64,000 nucleotides of DNA from Chitinimonas_A lacunae (GTDB lineage Bacteria > Pseudomonadota > Gammaproteobacteria > Burkholderiales > Chitinimonadaceae). Position numbers and translations under genes: made by a program. The stretch is taken from the NCBI RefSeq assembly GCF_042650885.1, contig NZ_JBHSBU010000001.1, forward strand, positions 3,534,001 to 3,598,000, given 5' to 3'. The notes below the pieces were generated by a model. It made no database searches. It was not told where the DNA came from and saw nothing but the letters and a program-made list of their open reading frames with translations. This document shows positions 9,495-19,379 of the stretch, in pieces (positions within the stretch are counted from its first letter, which is position 1; each line of letters begins with the position of its first letter).

Positions 9495-9618
9495 GACAGT
9501 TCTCCAGCAATGGATGGGATCGACGCGACAGGCTCCCAGAACGGGGCCTGTTGACAACAGTCAAGTCCACGTCAGCAAACGCTGTGCGCGTGGGAGCGAT
9601 GGGATGGTTCCGGTTCAT

Positions 9619-10188
9619 TTCATTACTAGCAGATTGGGATAAAAAAGAATCTTTTTAGGCAGATTGCATTAAAAAATTATCAGAGGGCATGGCCCGGTAA
9701 TGCTTGTAGGTCCTTTCTGCAAGTTTTTCTTTGTGAAATCTTCCCTTTGTCGAGTGCCAGATAATATGGCTTGATTATATTCGGCAGTGATGGATTCTCC
9801 AGAATCGGTGTCGTGGAATAAAATGAAGACATAGTGATCTCCCCAAGTTCCCTACAGACATCGGCATCCATATAAACATTTCCGATCCTCTTATAGAACT
9901 GCCTGAGTTATTCAAACAGCCCGATCCGCTACATCGTGTGCCTCTAATAGGACACAGCATCAGTATTGCGAGTTTTCCTCGTCCCATTCGACGGCTGAGC
10001 TACCTGGCCACTTTGCCCATCTAGCTGGGTTCTTCCTCTTCTTTCTAGCGTTCACCGGTTCCTCAACGACGCTGTCTCGGTCGACCATTTCCTGATAGTT
10101 GGACCTGGCTGCATTTACAGTTAGGCTGCGCGTCCCGCAGATGGCCGACGGGCGGGGGCGCCATTGGGCGTCAGAGGCGCTACAACGC
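9619..10188. other. Gene-free, AT-richer spacer left of the signalling cassette
   Basis: No frame here has convincing composition, ribosome-binding site or family similarity. Base composition is noticeably more AT-rich than on either side, as often seen at the edge of acquired segments. Confidence 0.45.
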
Positions 10189-10247
10189 AAAAAGGAGCCG
10201 CTTGCCGTGGCCTGGACGGATTGTCCAAGGTCCGTGTCGCGGCTCTG
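10189..10247 (-). terminator. Probable intrinsic terminator of the 10279-10956 gene
   Basis: On the minus strand a long stem begins GAGCCGC and closes GCGGCTC, then runs into CCTTTTTG. It lies about 30 bases past the stop codon. The inner part also pairs (TGGAC/GTCCA). Confidence 0.5.
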
Positions 10248-10278
10248 TCAAAACCTCATCCTGGAGCGTTGCTGCGGC

Positions 10279-10956
10279 TTACATCACGGGTTCGACCCGC
10301 CAGGTGCCGTCGCTGAGGTAGTCCACATTGAAGAAGGTGACGCCTTTGGTGGCATCGCAGACGGCGGCGTTGACCGAGGCTTTGGTGTAGTTGATGACCT
10401 GGCCGGGCTCATGGCTGCCGGTCTGGACGTAGAACACCATGATGGGCTGGCAGTCGATATTGAGCGACGGGCCGGCGTCGGTGAAGCTCGACAGCACCGA
10501 AGCACGGGTCTTCGGATGCTGTACCGCCAGCCCGACGTTGTAGTAGGACACGGTCGAATCGAACGCCGCCGTGGTGACGCGGAAAGAACCCGGCTCGACC
10601 ACATCGGAATACTGCGGCACGGACAGCCCCAGATCGGGCAGCAGCATATTGGTGGCGTTGTTAGTGGGATCCCCGGACGCCAGGGTCAGGTCGATCGGCT
10701 GCACGGCGATGGTATGACCCGAGGCTTGGCCGGGCTTGATCACTGCCTGGCTGCGTTGTTCCACCCCGGCATAGAACTGCTGCTCGAACTCGAAAATCAG
10801 GGTGGCGCCTTCCTTATTGGGACGCAGTTTTTCCTGATAGATGGAATTGCTGTAGATCGGTCCGCCGCCGAGATATTGCGCCGGCTTCTGGAAGAAAAAG
10901 AATTCCTGCTTGTTCGGGCTGAGATTGCGGACCTGGATGGTGTAACGAATGCTCAT
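10279..10956 (-). CDS. Unrecognised protein of the kinase/sigma-54 cassette
   Basis: The predicted protein has 225 residues. The ATG at 10956 follows the strong ribosome-binding sequence CAGGAGG. I do not recognise the family. The sequence starts MSIRYTIQVRNLSPNKQEFF, is rich in aromatic, Asn and Thr residues, has no membrane segment, and looks like an all-beta protein. It is separated from the three paralogues by the convergent sigma-54 regulator gene. It could be a cytoplasmic or externally released effector under that regulator's control. This is inference from context only. Confidence 0.75.
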   Translation of the reverse strand: MSIRYTIQVRNLSPNKQEFFFFQKPAQYLGGGPIYSNSIYQEKLRPNKEGATLIFEFEQQFYAGVEQRSQAVIKPGQASGHTIAVQPIDLTLASGDPTNNATNMLLPDLGLSVPQYSDVVEPGSFRVTTAAFDSTVSYYNVGLAVQHPKTRASVLSSFTDAGPSLNIDCQPIMVFYVQTGSHEPGQVINYTKASVNAAVCDATKGVTFFNVDYLSDGTWRVEPVM

Positions 10957-11288
10957 GATGGCCTCCTGCTGGATAGTGATATGGCTGGGTGTGTCCAATG
11001 TCGCTTAATTCCAATTATTTCTGACAAATCTCTGCCTGTTCGAAAGAAAGTCTTCGACTCATGGATTAAGGCGCTGCATCAAACAGATGATTCGTCTGCT
11101 TAATGCTGATCGGATCGACATATTCCTGATCGGCGCAGGAGGGATATATCAACATCCGTGCCAATCGAAAATAAAGCAAAAACCCCGGTTAACTAGGCTT
11201 TTTCGGCTGGAAATCTGAAAAGCACCGTTAATTCGACATGTAAATGCCAGGCAATCGCTGTCGATTTGACGTCAAGGAGGAAATCACC

Positions 11289-12815
11289 ATGTCCGACGCT
11301 GACAAAACCCTGACTTCGCCCATCGATACCGCTTTGCAACGCGGCCCCAAGGCGGTGGGATTGACGCTGCTCTGGCACCCGGAACTCGACCGGATCGGTG
11401 AACAGGCCATCGGTCCCAATAGCGCCGGCGAATTGGCACTGCATCGCTACGCCCCGCTGTTTTTTGCGCCCGGTGCCGCCGAGGGTCAGCCGCTGGCGGC
11501 GCAGACCATCAGCCGCTCGGCACTGCAACTGTGTCGCCATCCCGACGACAGCCTGACGCTGCGACCGGGGTCGGGGCGGATGCGGGTCGAGGTGGACGGG
11601 CAAGCCATCGATGAGGAGATCACCCTGAGCCGCGAGCGGCTCTACCGGGGCGTGGTGGTGGGACTGGGCGGGACGGTTCTGCTATGCCTGCATTGGCTGA
11701 CCACCTTGCCGCGTCCCAATATGCTGGGCGGGCTGGTCGGGGTCAGCAGCGCGATGGTGGCCTTACGCGATCTGATCCAGCAGGTGGCGGCAACCGAAAT
11801 GCCGGTGCTGCTGCTGGGGGAAACCGGCTGTGGCAAGGAACTGGTGGCGCGGGCGATCCACGACACCAGCCGGCGAGCCGGGGCGCCGCTCGTGGCGGTC
11901 AATATGGCGGCGTTGGGGGAATCCCTGGCAGCAGCCGAGCTGTTCGGTGCCACCCGGGGCGCTTATACCGGGGCGCAGACGGCCCGGCAGGGGCTGTTTG
12001 CCGAGGCGGGGGCGGGAACCTTGTTTCTTGACGAGATCGGCGACACTCCGCCCTCGGTGCAGCCGATGCTGCTGCGAGTGCTGGAAACGGGCGAATACCG
12101 CCCGCTGGGTGCCAGCCGCAGCGAAGTGACGCGGGCCCGGCTGATTGCTGCCACCGACCGTGACCTGGGTCCCGGCAATTTCAACCAGCCGCTGCTGCGC
12201 CGGCTCGAAGCGCTGGTGATCCGGCTGGCCCCGCTGCGCCAGCGCCGCGAAGATATTGGGCTGCTGCTCGCCCATCTCTTGCCCGAACCCAAGGCCAGGC
12301 ATGCCGCCAGCCTGCCCTGGTCGTTTCTGACCGAACTCTGCTGCTACGACTGGCCCGGCAATGTAAGGCAACTGGGTCATATCGTGCGGCAGGCCGTGAT
12401 GCAGTGCGAGCGCGGCGGCATACCCGAGCTGGCCGAGCTGACCGGTGAGGCGCAGCCGCTGCCGGTGCCGTCCGAAGCCATCGCTGCGACCCCCAGTGCC
12501 CCAGGAAGCAACCGCCCATCGCGTCCGCAGCGACTGCCACCGAGCGAGCTGAGCGAGCAGCAGGTGATCGATGCGCTCGATCGCTCCGGCTGGTGCATTC
12601 AGACCGCTGCCAAGGAATTGGCCATCTCCCGCCCCACGCTCTATGCGCTGATCGGCCGCAACAGCCGCATCCGCGACCCGGAAGGGCTGAGCCAGCAGGA
12701 ACTGGCCCAGGCTCTCGCCGATAGCGGCCAGCGGGTCGAGGACTGCGCCCGCAGTCTCCAGGTGCCGCGCGAAGCCTTGCGGCGGCGGCTGCGTCATCTG
12801 GGGCTGATCACTTAG
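11289..12815 (+). CDS. Sigma-54-dependent transcriptional activator with FHA-like N-terminus
   Basis: The predicted protein has 508 residues. AAGGAGG sits just before the ATG at 11289. Residues about 35-140 resemble a forkhead-associated (FHA) domain (RIGEQAIGPN, ISRSALQLCRHPDD, GSGRMRVEVDGQ). The AAA+ core has Walker A GETGCGKE (177-184), the sigma-54-contacting GAYTGA (224-229) and the Walker B region TLFLDEIGD. The C-terminus carries a Fis-type helix-turn-helix and a second HTH-like repeat. FHA domains bind phosphothreonine, so the neighbouring Ser/Thr kinase is the obvious input. It is convergent with the paralogue operon. Confidence 0.9.
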   Translation: MSDADKTLTSPIDTALQRGPKAVGLTLLWHPELDRIGEQAIGPNSAGELALHRYAPLFFAPGAAEGQPLAAQTISRSALQLCRHPDDSLTLRPGSGRMRVEVDGQAIDEEITLSRERLYRGVVVGLGGTVLLCLHWLTTLPRPNMLGGLVGVSSAMVALRDLIQQVAATEMPVLLLGETGCGKELVARAIHDTSRRAGAPLVAVNMAALGESLAAAELFGATRGAYTGAQTARQGLFAEAGAGTLFLDEIGDTPPSVQPMLLRVLETGEYRPLGASRSEVTRARLIAATDRDLGPGNFNQPLLRRLEALVIRLAPLRQRREDIGLLLAHLLPEPKARHAASLPWSFLTELCCYDWPGNVRQLGHIVRQAVMQCERGGIPELAELTGEAQPLPVPSEAIAATPSAPGSNRPSRPQRLPPSELSEQQVIDALDRSGWCIQTAAKELAISRPTLYALIGRNSRIRDPEGLSQQELAQALADSGQRVEDCARSLQVPREALRRRLRHLGLIT

Positions 12816-12820
12816 CGTCC

Positions 12821-13372
12821 TTAATCATCCTGTGAGCCATTGTTGACTTCGAGTTCTGGATCGAAGCGGAATATACGCAGATGACTGAGGGCATGGTCTT
12901 TCGGATAAATACGGACAGTTAGATACATATAAAGCTCCCACATGCCTTTTGTATTGATACGCAAGGCTTTGGACGGGAGCCATTGTGAAACGCCGCACGG
13001 ATTAGGGGGGCTGAAATTTTCGAACAGATGCATGGCGTATTTCTGGCCCTTAAAAGGTGACGGTGGATAACGGAAGATACGGTCTTTAGGCGACTTTTTA
13101 TGGGGGTTGATATGCGGTACTGTAACCATTCCGGCTTGGATGATTTTGTAGAGACGAAACGGATTGTTTTGTTGGTAACCCGTCACCTGAATTCGCATCA
13201 CGGCGCTTTGATTAACGGCAACGCTCCCAGAGTTTGCGCCTTTGCGCTGGTAGATATCGTGGTTGTTCTCTTCAAACATCCAAGCCAATTCCTGGCTGCG
13301 CTGTGAAATATCAAAACTGATCTTCAGCCAGACAATACGGTCGTCAGGACCTACGGCGTCGTGATGGCTCAC
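12821..13372 (-). CDS. Unrecognised protein, paralogue 1 of the FRFDPELEV family
   Basis: The predicted protein has 183 residues. I place the start at the GTG at 13372 because GGAGGAA precedes it; the open frame continues upstream to 13597, but with sequence unlike the paralogues. Shared elements with the next two genes are WLKISFDISQRSQELAWMFE, AGMVTVP, RYPPSPF, GMWELYMYLTV and the C-terminus FRFDPELEVNNGSQ. There is no signal peptide or membrane span. The function is unknown. It is the last gene of the kinase operon and has somewhat lower GC than its sisters. Confidence 0.75.
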   Translation of the reverse strand: MSHHDAVGPDDRIVWLKISFDISQRSQELAWMFEENNHDIYQRKGANSGSVAVNQSAVMRIQVTGYQQNNPFRLYKIIQAGMVTVPHINPHKKSPKDRIFRYPPSPFKGQKYAMHLFENFSPPNPCGVSQWLPSKALRINTKGMWELYMYLTVRIYPKDHALSHLRIFRFDPELEVNNGSQDD

Positions 13373-13547
13373 AGGAGTTCCTCCTCCATCGCAGTTGAGA
13401 TAAGCGGACTGTGACCACTGCGGATCTCTTAGCCCGATCCAGCCGCCATAACAGGCGGTTCTTGCTGAGGCTGTGCAGTTGGGCGCGCTGACGCAGGGAG
13501 AAAGAGGCATTTTGTTCCGCCGAAGCGGAGGGCCACGGCTTTCCCGG

Positions 13548-14108
13548 CTACTTTGGTTCGGCTGCTGCTTGGAATGGGGTTTGCCGCTGCGAGCCATTGC
13601 TGACTTCGAGTTCCGGGTCGAAACGGAACAGGCGCTGTTGGCCGGGGCGGATGTCCGGGTAAAACAGAATCGTCAGGAACATCGACGTTTCCCACAGACC
13701 GTCGTGGTGGAGCTGTAGCGGGGGGCGGGGAATGCACAGGGAGACGCCGTTCGGGTCGGGTCTGCCGAACTGAAACAGATGAATCGCCCCGCTGCCCGGT
13801 CGGAACGGCGAGGGTGGGTAGCGTTGCGGGTTCGGGCTGTAACAGGGTTTGGGATAGGGAATCGTGACCATACCGGCCTGAATCACCTGGTAATCCCGGA
13901 ACGGCAGACCGGCCTGATAGCCGGTCAGCGAGAGCTGGAAGTAGGCGTACTGCTCGATCGACACGGTGCCGGAATAGCGGCCTTTGTCTTTGTAGCTGTT
14001 GCGCTTGTCCTGCTCGAACAGCCAGACCAGTTGCTGGCTCTGCTGGACGGTATCGAAACTCATCTTCAGCCAGGCGATAGGGGGTTTGTGCTCCAAGGCG
14101 CGGGTCAC
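13548..14108 (-). CDS. Unrecognised protein, paralogue 2 of the FRFDPELEV family
   Basis: The predicted protein has 186 residues. The GTG at 14108 is chosen for its GGAGGA ribosome-binding site 6 nt upstream; an ATG at 14150 is also in frame. Paralogue signature: WLKMSFDTVQQSQQLVWLFE, YQVIQAGMVTIPYP, RYPPSPF, GLWETSMFLTI and FRFDPELEVSNGSQ. It is closer to paralogue 1 than to paralogue 3. The C-terminal aromatic-acidic block is the most conserved part, suggesting a structural core or interaction face. The function is unknown. Confidence 0.75.
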   Translation of the reverse strand: MTRALEHKPPIAWLKMSFDTVQQSQQLVWLFEQDKRNSYKDKGRYSGTVSIEQYAYFQLSLTGYQAGLPFRDYQVIQAGMVTIPYPKPCYSPNPQRYPPSPFRPGSGAIHLFQFGRPDPNGVSLCIPRPPLQLHHDGLWETSMFLTILFYPDIRPGQQRLFRFDPELEVSNGSQRQTPFQAAAEPK

Positions 14109-14332
14109 GGCGGCTCCTCCGTCAGTATCCGGAATGGTGGGCCATGGCATCGATCGACCGACACCGGCCCGACCGTATGGACAGCCTCTATAGAGAGCCT
14201 ATGCAATTCGCTGCGGAGATGCCGAGGAGGCGATGGCTCGCGCCGTGTGGAGGCGGCGGGAGGGTCGGCGTCGTGGGCAACACCGGTTGAGTGGTGTCCG
14301 GACCCGCTGACGCCGAGTGTTCCGGAAATGTC

Positions 14333-14899
14333 CTAGCGCGGCGGGTCGTCCGTCTGCGACCCGTTATTGACCTCCAGCTCCGGATCGAAACGGAACACGC
14401 GATATTGCGGCCTGTGCTTGCCCCCGGCAGCCGGAATCTCGATGGTCAGGTACATCGACATTTCCCAGTAGCCAAACTTGCACAGCGGCGGCAGCTCTGC
14501 CGCCACGGCGATGCCCTGATCGTCGGGTTCGCCGAACATCACCGGGGTAATGGCCGTCTCGACCGAATCGAACGGTGAGGGAGGATAGTGCTCGATCTCG
14601 CCCCGGCGCGGTGGCAGCAGGACTTTGGGCACGGTGACGATGGCAGCCTGGATCACCCGATAGTCGCTCAGTAGTTGCCGCTGCTCGCGATGACGGCTAT
14701 CGCAGCCTTGCAGCGAGATATGCAGACGTGAGGCCTGCTCGAACAGGATCAGCCCGGTAGCCTCGCCCGTGGTGGCGTACAAGTCCTGCCCCTGGTGCAG
14801 AAACTGCCAGAACAACTTCTGGCTGCGCTGGGCAAGGTCGAAATGCAGGTTCAGTTGAATATCGGTGATTGGCTCGGTAGGCCGCATCGAATGGTTCAA
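14333..14899 (-). CDS. Unrecognised protein, paralogue 3 of the FRFDPELEV family
   Basis: The predicted protein has 188 residues. Its ATG at 14899 overlaps the kinase stop by 4 bases (ATGA), so it is translationally coupled to the kinase. Family elements: LNLHFDLAQRSQKLFWQFL, YRVIQAAIVTVP, HYPPSPF, GYWEMSMYLTI and FRFDPELEVNNGSQ. It is the most divergent of the three. The tight coupling makes it a strong candidate kinase substrate or partner, by inference. Confidence 0.78.
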   Translation of the reverse strand: MNHSMRPTEPITDIQLNLHFDLAQRSQKLFWQFLHQGQDLYATTGEATGLILFEQASRLHISLQGCDSRHREQRQLLSDYRVIQAAIVTVPKVLLPPRRGEIEHYPPSPFDSVETAITPVMFGEPDDQGIAVAAELPPLCKFGYWEMSMYLTIEIPAAGGKHRPQYRVFRFDPELEVNNGSQTDDPPR

Positions 14900-17019
14900 G
14901 CAGGGTTCTCCATCAAAAGTTGGTGGTAGCGCAGATCGCGGCGCAGTGCCGCGAGTGCCGGTTCGCTGGCGATGGCCTCGCGTGAGTAGCCGGCCTTGAG
15001 TGCCGCTTGCAGCGCGGTCAGCGCTTGGGCACGGCGGCCGCTGATTTCCCAGGCCAGACCGGCCCGGAACAGCACATCGGGGTTGTTCGGCGCTTTGGCG
15101 AGTGCTGCCTCGGTATAGCGGGTCGCGCCGGGATAATCGCCAAGCCGGGCCAGGTACAGGCCGGCCTGGCTCAGGGTCTTGGGTTCGGCCGTGGGGCCGG
15201 GCGGTGGGGACATGGTGTCGAGCGCGTAGCGGTAAGCGGCCAGCGCATCCTTTTCGCGACCGGGGATCAGGATCAGGGTATCTGCCAGATTGGCCCAGCG
15301 CTGATAGTAGTTCGGACTGCCCTTATTGCCCGACAGCGCGCGCTCAAAGGCGTCCGCCGCTTCGACATAGCGCCCGCGCTCATAGAGCAGCACGCCCAGA
15401 TTGGTATAGAGCCGGCTGTCCGGCCGATGACGCATGCCTTCCTGCAAGACCGCCAATCCCTCGTCTCCCCGGTTCTGCCGCAGCAAGGCGGCGCTGAGAT
15501 TGGAATAGGCGAGCGCAGTATCGGGCCGGATGCGGATGGCCTGCCGAAACAGAGGCTCCGCTTGCGCCGGCCGTCCTTGCTGGAAATGCAGCATCCCGAG
15601 CGCATTGAGAAAAGCCGGCTCGTCCGGATAGCGCCGCAGCGCCCGCTCCAGCACTCCCCGGGCCTGTTCGTAGCGGTTGAGCCGCATCAGCAGTCGGGAA
15701 TAGCCGTTGAGACCGTGGAATTCCTGCGGATCGAGCGCCAGCGCCTTGTCGTAGGCGTGTTCGGCATCGCTGTGCCGACCTTTGGCTTCGAGCACCCAGC
15801 CCTGCGCGGTATGGGCCAGCGCCAACTGGTCTTCGAGCCGCAGGGCAAGCTGGGCGCTGGCGTCGGCGCGCTGCAGCCATAGCGGGTCGCGGGCGTCGCT
15901 GACATAGCGCAGGCAATAGGCCACGGCCAGTGCCGCAGCGGCCCAGGCATTGTCGGGCTCGCGTCCGAGCGTGGCTTCGAGCAGGGCGATGGTGCGGCGG
16001 TGCGACTGTGGGTCGTCGTAGCGGCGCAACTGTGCCTCCGCCTGTTGCAGGCTGGCCGGGGTCGGCAGCAGCGGACCCGAATCGAGCGCCAGCATGCCAA
16101 ACAGCGGCATCAGCAGCAGCAGGCGCAGCAGCCGTTGCAGCTTGATGGTTGGACGGGGCCAGTGTCGTGTGGCCGGTGGGGGAGGCAGTACCGGAGCCGC
16201 TGGTGGCGGCGCAGCGAGCTGCAAGGCTTGATCGAGCCTGGTTGCAATTGCCGCCATGCCAGGCGGCCGCTGCTCGGGTTGGCGGTGCAGCATGTCGCGC
16301 AGCAAGCTGGTGAGACCGATCGGTAGCGCCAGCGTGCCCAGGTCGATCTCGCTATGGAGCTTGCGCCAGGCCAGCGTCAGACCGTCATCGTCGAACAGGC
16401 GTTTTCCTGCCAGCAGTTCGCTGAATACCAGACCGAGCGCGTAAATATCACTGGCCGGTGACGCCGGGGCGCCCAGCAGTTGTTCGGGCGCCATATAGGC
16501 CAGCGTGCCGGTCGAGGCATCCTGGTCGGCGGCACCGGTGGCCAGCGGGTCGAGCCGGCGCGAGACGCCAAAGTCGAGAATCCGCAAGGCCCCGCGCCGG
16601 TCGATCATCAGATTGCCCGGCTTGAGGTCGCCATGTACCACTCCCTGCTCATGCGCCTCTGCCAGCGCCTCGGCCGCTTCGCGCAGCCAGCGCAGCGCCT
16701 GGGCCAGGGTGGGCGGGGTGGCCAGTTCGGCCAGGGTGTGGCCGTCGACCAGGTCCATCACGATAAAACCGATGCCGTCTTGCTCGATCACATCGTGTAC
16801 CGCCACCACGGCCGGATGGCGCAAGGCACTCGAAGCGCGCGCTTCCTCCAGCAGGGGCCGGCCGTTGCCATCGGGCGTCAGCCATTTGAGTGCCACCTTG
16901 CGGCGCAGCCGGGTATCCCATGCCTCGAAGACTGCGCCCTGGCCGCCCTGACCGAGCTGGCGGCCGATCACATAGTGGAGGATATGCTGTCCTGGCTCGA
17001 CGACCGTGGCGATGGTCAT
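14896..17019 (-). CDS. Membrane-anchored Ser/Thr protein kinase with C-terminal TPR repeats
   Basis: The predicted protein has 707 residues. Kinase domain about 15-265: Gly loop LGQGGQGAV (22-30), Lys45, catalytic HGDLKPGN (129-136), DFG (149-151) and APE (177-179). The HRD arginine is Gly, so this is a non-RD kinase not needing classical activation-loop phosphorylation. A Pro-rich linker leads to one membrane span at about 297-312. Residues about 330-700 are tetratricopeptide repeats, probably on the far side of the inner membrane. The operon continues with three paralogues; the FHA/sigma-54 activator nearby is a likely downstream reader. Confidence 0.93.
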   Translation of the reverse strand: MTIATVVEPGQHILHYVIGRQLGQGGQGAVFEAWDTRLRRKVALKWLTPDGNGRPLLEEARASSALRHPAVVAVHDVIEQDGIGFIVMDLVDGHTLAELATPPTLAQALRWLREAAEALAEAHEQGVVHGDLKPGNLMIDRRGALRILDFGVSRRLDPLATGAADQDASTGTLAYMAPEQLLGAPASPASDIYALGLVFSELLAGKRLFDDDGLTLAWRKLHSEIDLGTLALPIGLTSLLRDMLHRQPEQRPPGMAAIATRLDQALQLAAPPPAAPVLPPPPATRHWPRPTIKLQRLLRLLLLMPLFGMLALDSGPLLPTPASLQQAEAQLRRYDDPQSHRRTIALLEATLGREPDNAWAAAALAVAYCLRYVSDARDPLWLQRADASAQLALRLEDQLALAHTAQGWVLEAKGRHSDAEHAYDKALALDPQEFHGLNGYSRLLMRLNRYEQARGVLERALRRYPDEPAFLNALGMLHFQQGRPAQAEPLFRQAIRIRPDTALAYSNLSAALLRQNRGDEGLAVLQEGMRHRPDSRLYTNLGVLLYERGRYVEAADAFERALSGNKGSPNYYQRWANLADTLILIPGREKDALAAYRYALDTMSPPPGPTAEPKTLSQAGLYLARLGDYPGATRYTEAALAKAPNNPDVLFRAGLAWEISGRRAQALTALQAALKAGYSREAIASEPALAALRRDLRYHQLLMENPA

Positions 17020-17383
17020 GGCTTCCTCGAAACGTGGGCAGGCTGTGGCCGGGCAAGCGGGCGCTCGGGTAAGCGCAGCAGCCTAGTGGTTGGGATGGCG
17101 GCAGAAATGGCCCGACAGTCGGCGGCGCAATGACGACGGCCAGCGTCACCGTGCTTTCAGAAGGTTCTTCCGGAACGCCAGGAATATATGGGTTTCTTTT
17201 GGGGCTGGGTAGGCGTCCGGCGCTTTTTGGAAAAAAACGTGCAAAACGTCTGCAAGATGGGAAGTCGAGTTCGATTAAAAATAATATATTATCGAAGGCG
17301 CTTCGGTTGCGGAGGCAAAGGTTCAGCAGACATTGCAGTAGTCTCCCTGCAGGACAGCCCACTCGGAACAACCGCCATCAGCA
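17020..17383. other. Spacer upstream of the kinase operon
   Basis: This should contain the kinase operon promoter, but no clear -24/-12 or -35/-10 element stands out. GC drops around 17270-17300, near the edge of the decayed junction region. No supported gene. Confidence 0.4.
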
Positions 17384-18100
17384 CTATTCCAGCAAAATCT
17401 TGCCGCAATCGGTAGTCAGAACGACCAGTGGAAGCCCGGTTGCCGGCAGGCGCCTGCGGTATGATACACGCCGCGTCGCGCCTGCCGCGCCGACCCGAGC
17501 TGTTTCATGCGTACCCTGTTGATCGATCAGTGGGTATCGCAGCGCTTCGGTGAGCGGGATATGGCGATGGACCAACAGCGGATGTCGTGCGGGCAGTGCG
17601 GCGACCAGCTCGTCGTGCCACACGGGCTGGGACTGCAGTCCTGGCTCGTTGCCGGGCGAGCGGGAAAACCCCACGTCGTAGAGATCCGACAGCAGACCTT
17701 TCACCTGCTGTGAGTACGGCACTTCGTAGAGGCGGATGTCGACGTCGGGTTCGTCGATGCGACAGTTCGCGAGCACCGTGGCCAGCCGGTCGGCCGGGAC
17801 GCAGTCAGACAGTGCGACTCGGAGCACGCCGCGAAAGCCCAGCGCGGCACGCTTCACATTGGCGCGCGCCTGCTCCAGCTTCGCGAGGAGGCGGCGCGTG
17901 TCGTCGAGAAAGCGCTCACCGGCCCAGGTGAGGCGTACGCCGCGTGAGTTCCGCTCGAACAGCACGGCGCCCAGGTCCGATTCCAGTTCCTTGATGGTGC
18001 GCGAGAGCGGCGATTGCTCGACATGGAGCCGGGTCGCTGCCCGGGTGAAGTTCAGCTCCTCCGCGACCGCGACAAAACTTCGAAGATGACGCAGTTCCAT
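17384..18100 (-). pseudogene. LysR family regulator, C-terminally truncated
   Basis: The frame has 238 residues against a family norm near 300. The N-terminal winged helix is intact (MELRHLRSFVAVAEELNFTR through QSPLSRTIKELE) and the effector domain is recognisable to about residue 200 (LIDQQGT). The last roughly 35 residues (Arg-rich, then LVVLTTDCGKILLE) do not resemble LysR proteins. The coding sequence therefore appears broken by a rearrangement around 17500, within the scarred segment next to the mobile element. It may still bind DNA but is probably not a normal sensor. Confidence 0.7.
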
Positions 18101-18995
18101 GGCGGGCACCTCACCAGCCGGCCTTGACTGCACCGCCCAGGTGGCAAGTCGGCGTCACTGGTCGCCCGCTCGCCCCGCTGATCGGCCGGAGGCGCCGATG
18201 AAACATCGCTGCCTCATCGAGCACGGCATTGGGGGACGCCACCGCTAAACGTGGGGGTGGCAGCACGGTGCAGGCGGGTGAGACGACAACCATGAGGGTA
18301 CGAATCGCGGATTCCATCCTTGGCTCCAGTCTTTCGAGGGTCGTGTCAACAATGGCCGCTCCCCACAGCAGCTCAGAACCGAATGGCCGTAGGGGCAACA
18401 GGCAGGTGAGGCAGGTGTCGTCTGGGTCGGCCCCCCCTGGAATAGATGACGTGTGAGTTTTCACATTGCGATGGCACCGGGTGCGGTGGGGCACTGCGAT
18501 GACAGTGCCCAATGCGGCGTGGCTCAGCGTCAGTGCTTTGGAGAGTGGGGGGAGCTGGCGGACATGACGCAGGGTGACGTCATCAGGAAGAGAGGTCGGA
18601 AACTAGCATCGGACAGAGAAAGCGGCTCGCCGATTTCGGACATCAATGCAATGGAGGGCAAATCGTCAGAACCTCCCCTCAATCCGATCAACGAGTGGTC
18701 AGCGCAGAAAAATGCCGGCGGCTCGTTCGGAACGCGTGAGCGGCACTTGGAATCGGCCCAGCCTATTTGCCACCTCCTATGCCAAATGGCATCGCGGTGA
18801 AATTTGGCGGACACGCGTTCCCTATAAAGACAGGTCAACGCCTTGTATCTGTCCCTGGCATATGAAAAGCGGGGGCGGTCTCAAATCTGAAGTGCAACAT
18901 CCTGCGATTAATGGATAGTCGCGGACTGCATGGCTGACTGAGCCGCCAGTATTTCAGCAAAAACCTGCATCGGCGAGCGGTAGTTGTGAGTGGCG
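18101..18995. other. Decayed region without a supported gene
   Basis: Both strands carry only short open frames with poor codon character. At the right end (about 18908-18995, minus strand) a segment reads HNYRSPMQVFAEILAAQ, which could be the tail of another transposase, but it is too short to call. Otherwise I see nothing. Confidence 0.4.
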
Positions 18996-19022
18996 TGACC
19001 TGCCTGATTTCTTCGGTCCATT

Positions 19023-19378
19023 TCAAACTTGGAGAATGGCCTCAGTGACGGCTGTTGAACAATAAAGCTGTTTGAACTGATCGGGCGTGAGATAGGCAAG
19101 ACTGGAATGTGGCCGCACCGCATTATAGTGGCGCCGCTATTGCTCAATGACCACCTTTGCCTCCGCCCGTGTCCGAAACCATTCAAGGCTCAGGCACTCA
19201 TCGCGGAACTTGCCGTTAAAGCTCTCGTCGGTGCCGTTCTGCCAAGGCTTGCCTGGATCGCTAAGCGCCATGACCATGCCGTTCTGTACCGCCCACTTCA
19301 GGAGCGCTCGCGACACGCCTCTCTGACAGACCACGCGCTTTCGCATACGTGACCTGCTCACGTCGAGCGGGCGCGCTC
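19023..19378 (-). pseudogene. IS3 orfB transposase remnant
   Basis: After orfA the slippage heptamer A-AAA-AAG leads into an orfB start (VMSAPARREQVTYAKARGLS). An internal deletion then joins to the C-terminal third in another frame (LSDPGKPWQNGTDESFNGKF, RDECLSLEWF). An in-frame TAG at about 19134-19136 replaces the conserved Trp of EQWRRHYNAVRPHSSLAYL, before the tail ending at 19023. Most of the DDE catalytic domain is absent, so no active transposase can be made. Confidence 0.8.
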
Positions 19379-19379
19379 A

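Noticed and set aside
9680..9987. Small minus-strand frames in the AT-rich spacer
   Set aside because: No ribosome-binding site, unusual composition and no similarity that I recognise.
11160..11260. Sigma-54 (-24/-12) promoter upstream of the activator and unknown gene
   Set aside because: No TGGCAC-N5-TTGC match with acceptable spacing was found on either strand here or before the kinase operon.
18111..18838. Short frames on both strands between LysR and the IS
   Set aside because: They overlap each other in several frames with no domain or start signal; probably decayed sequence.
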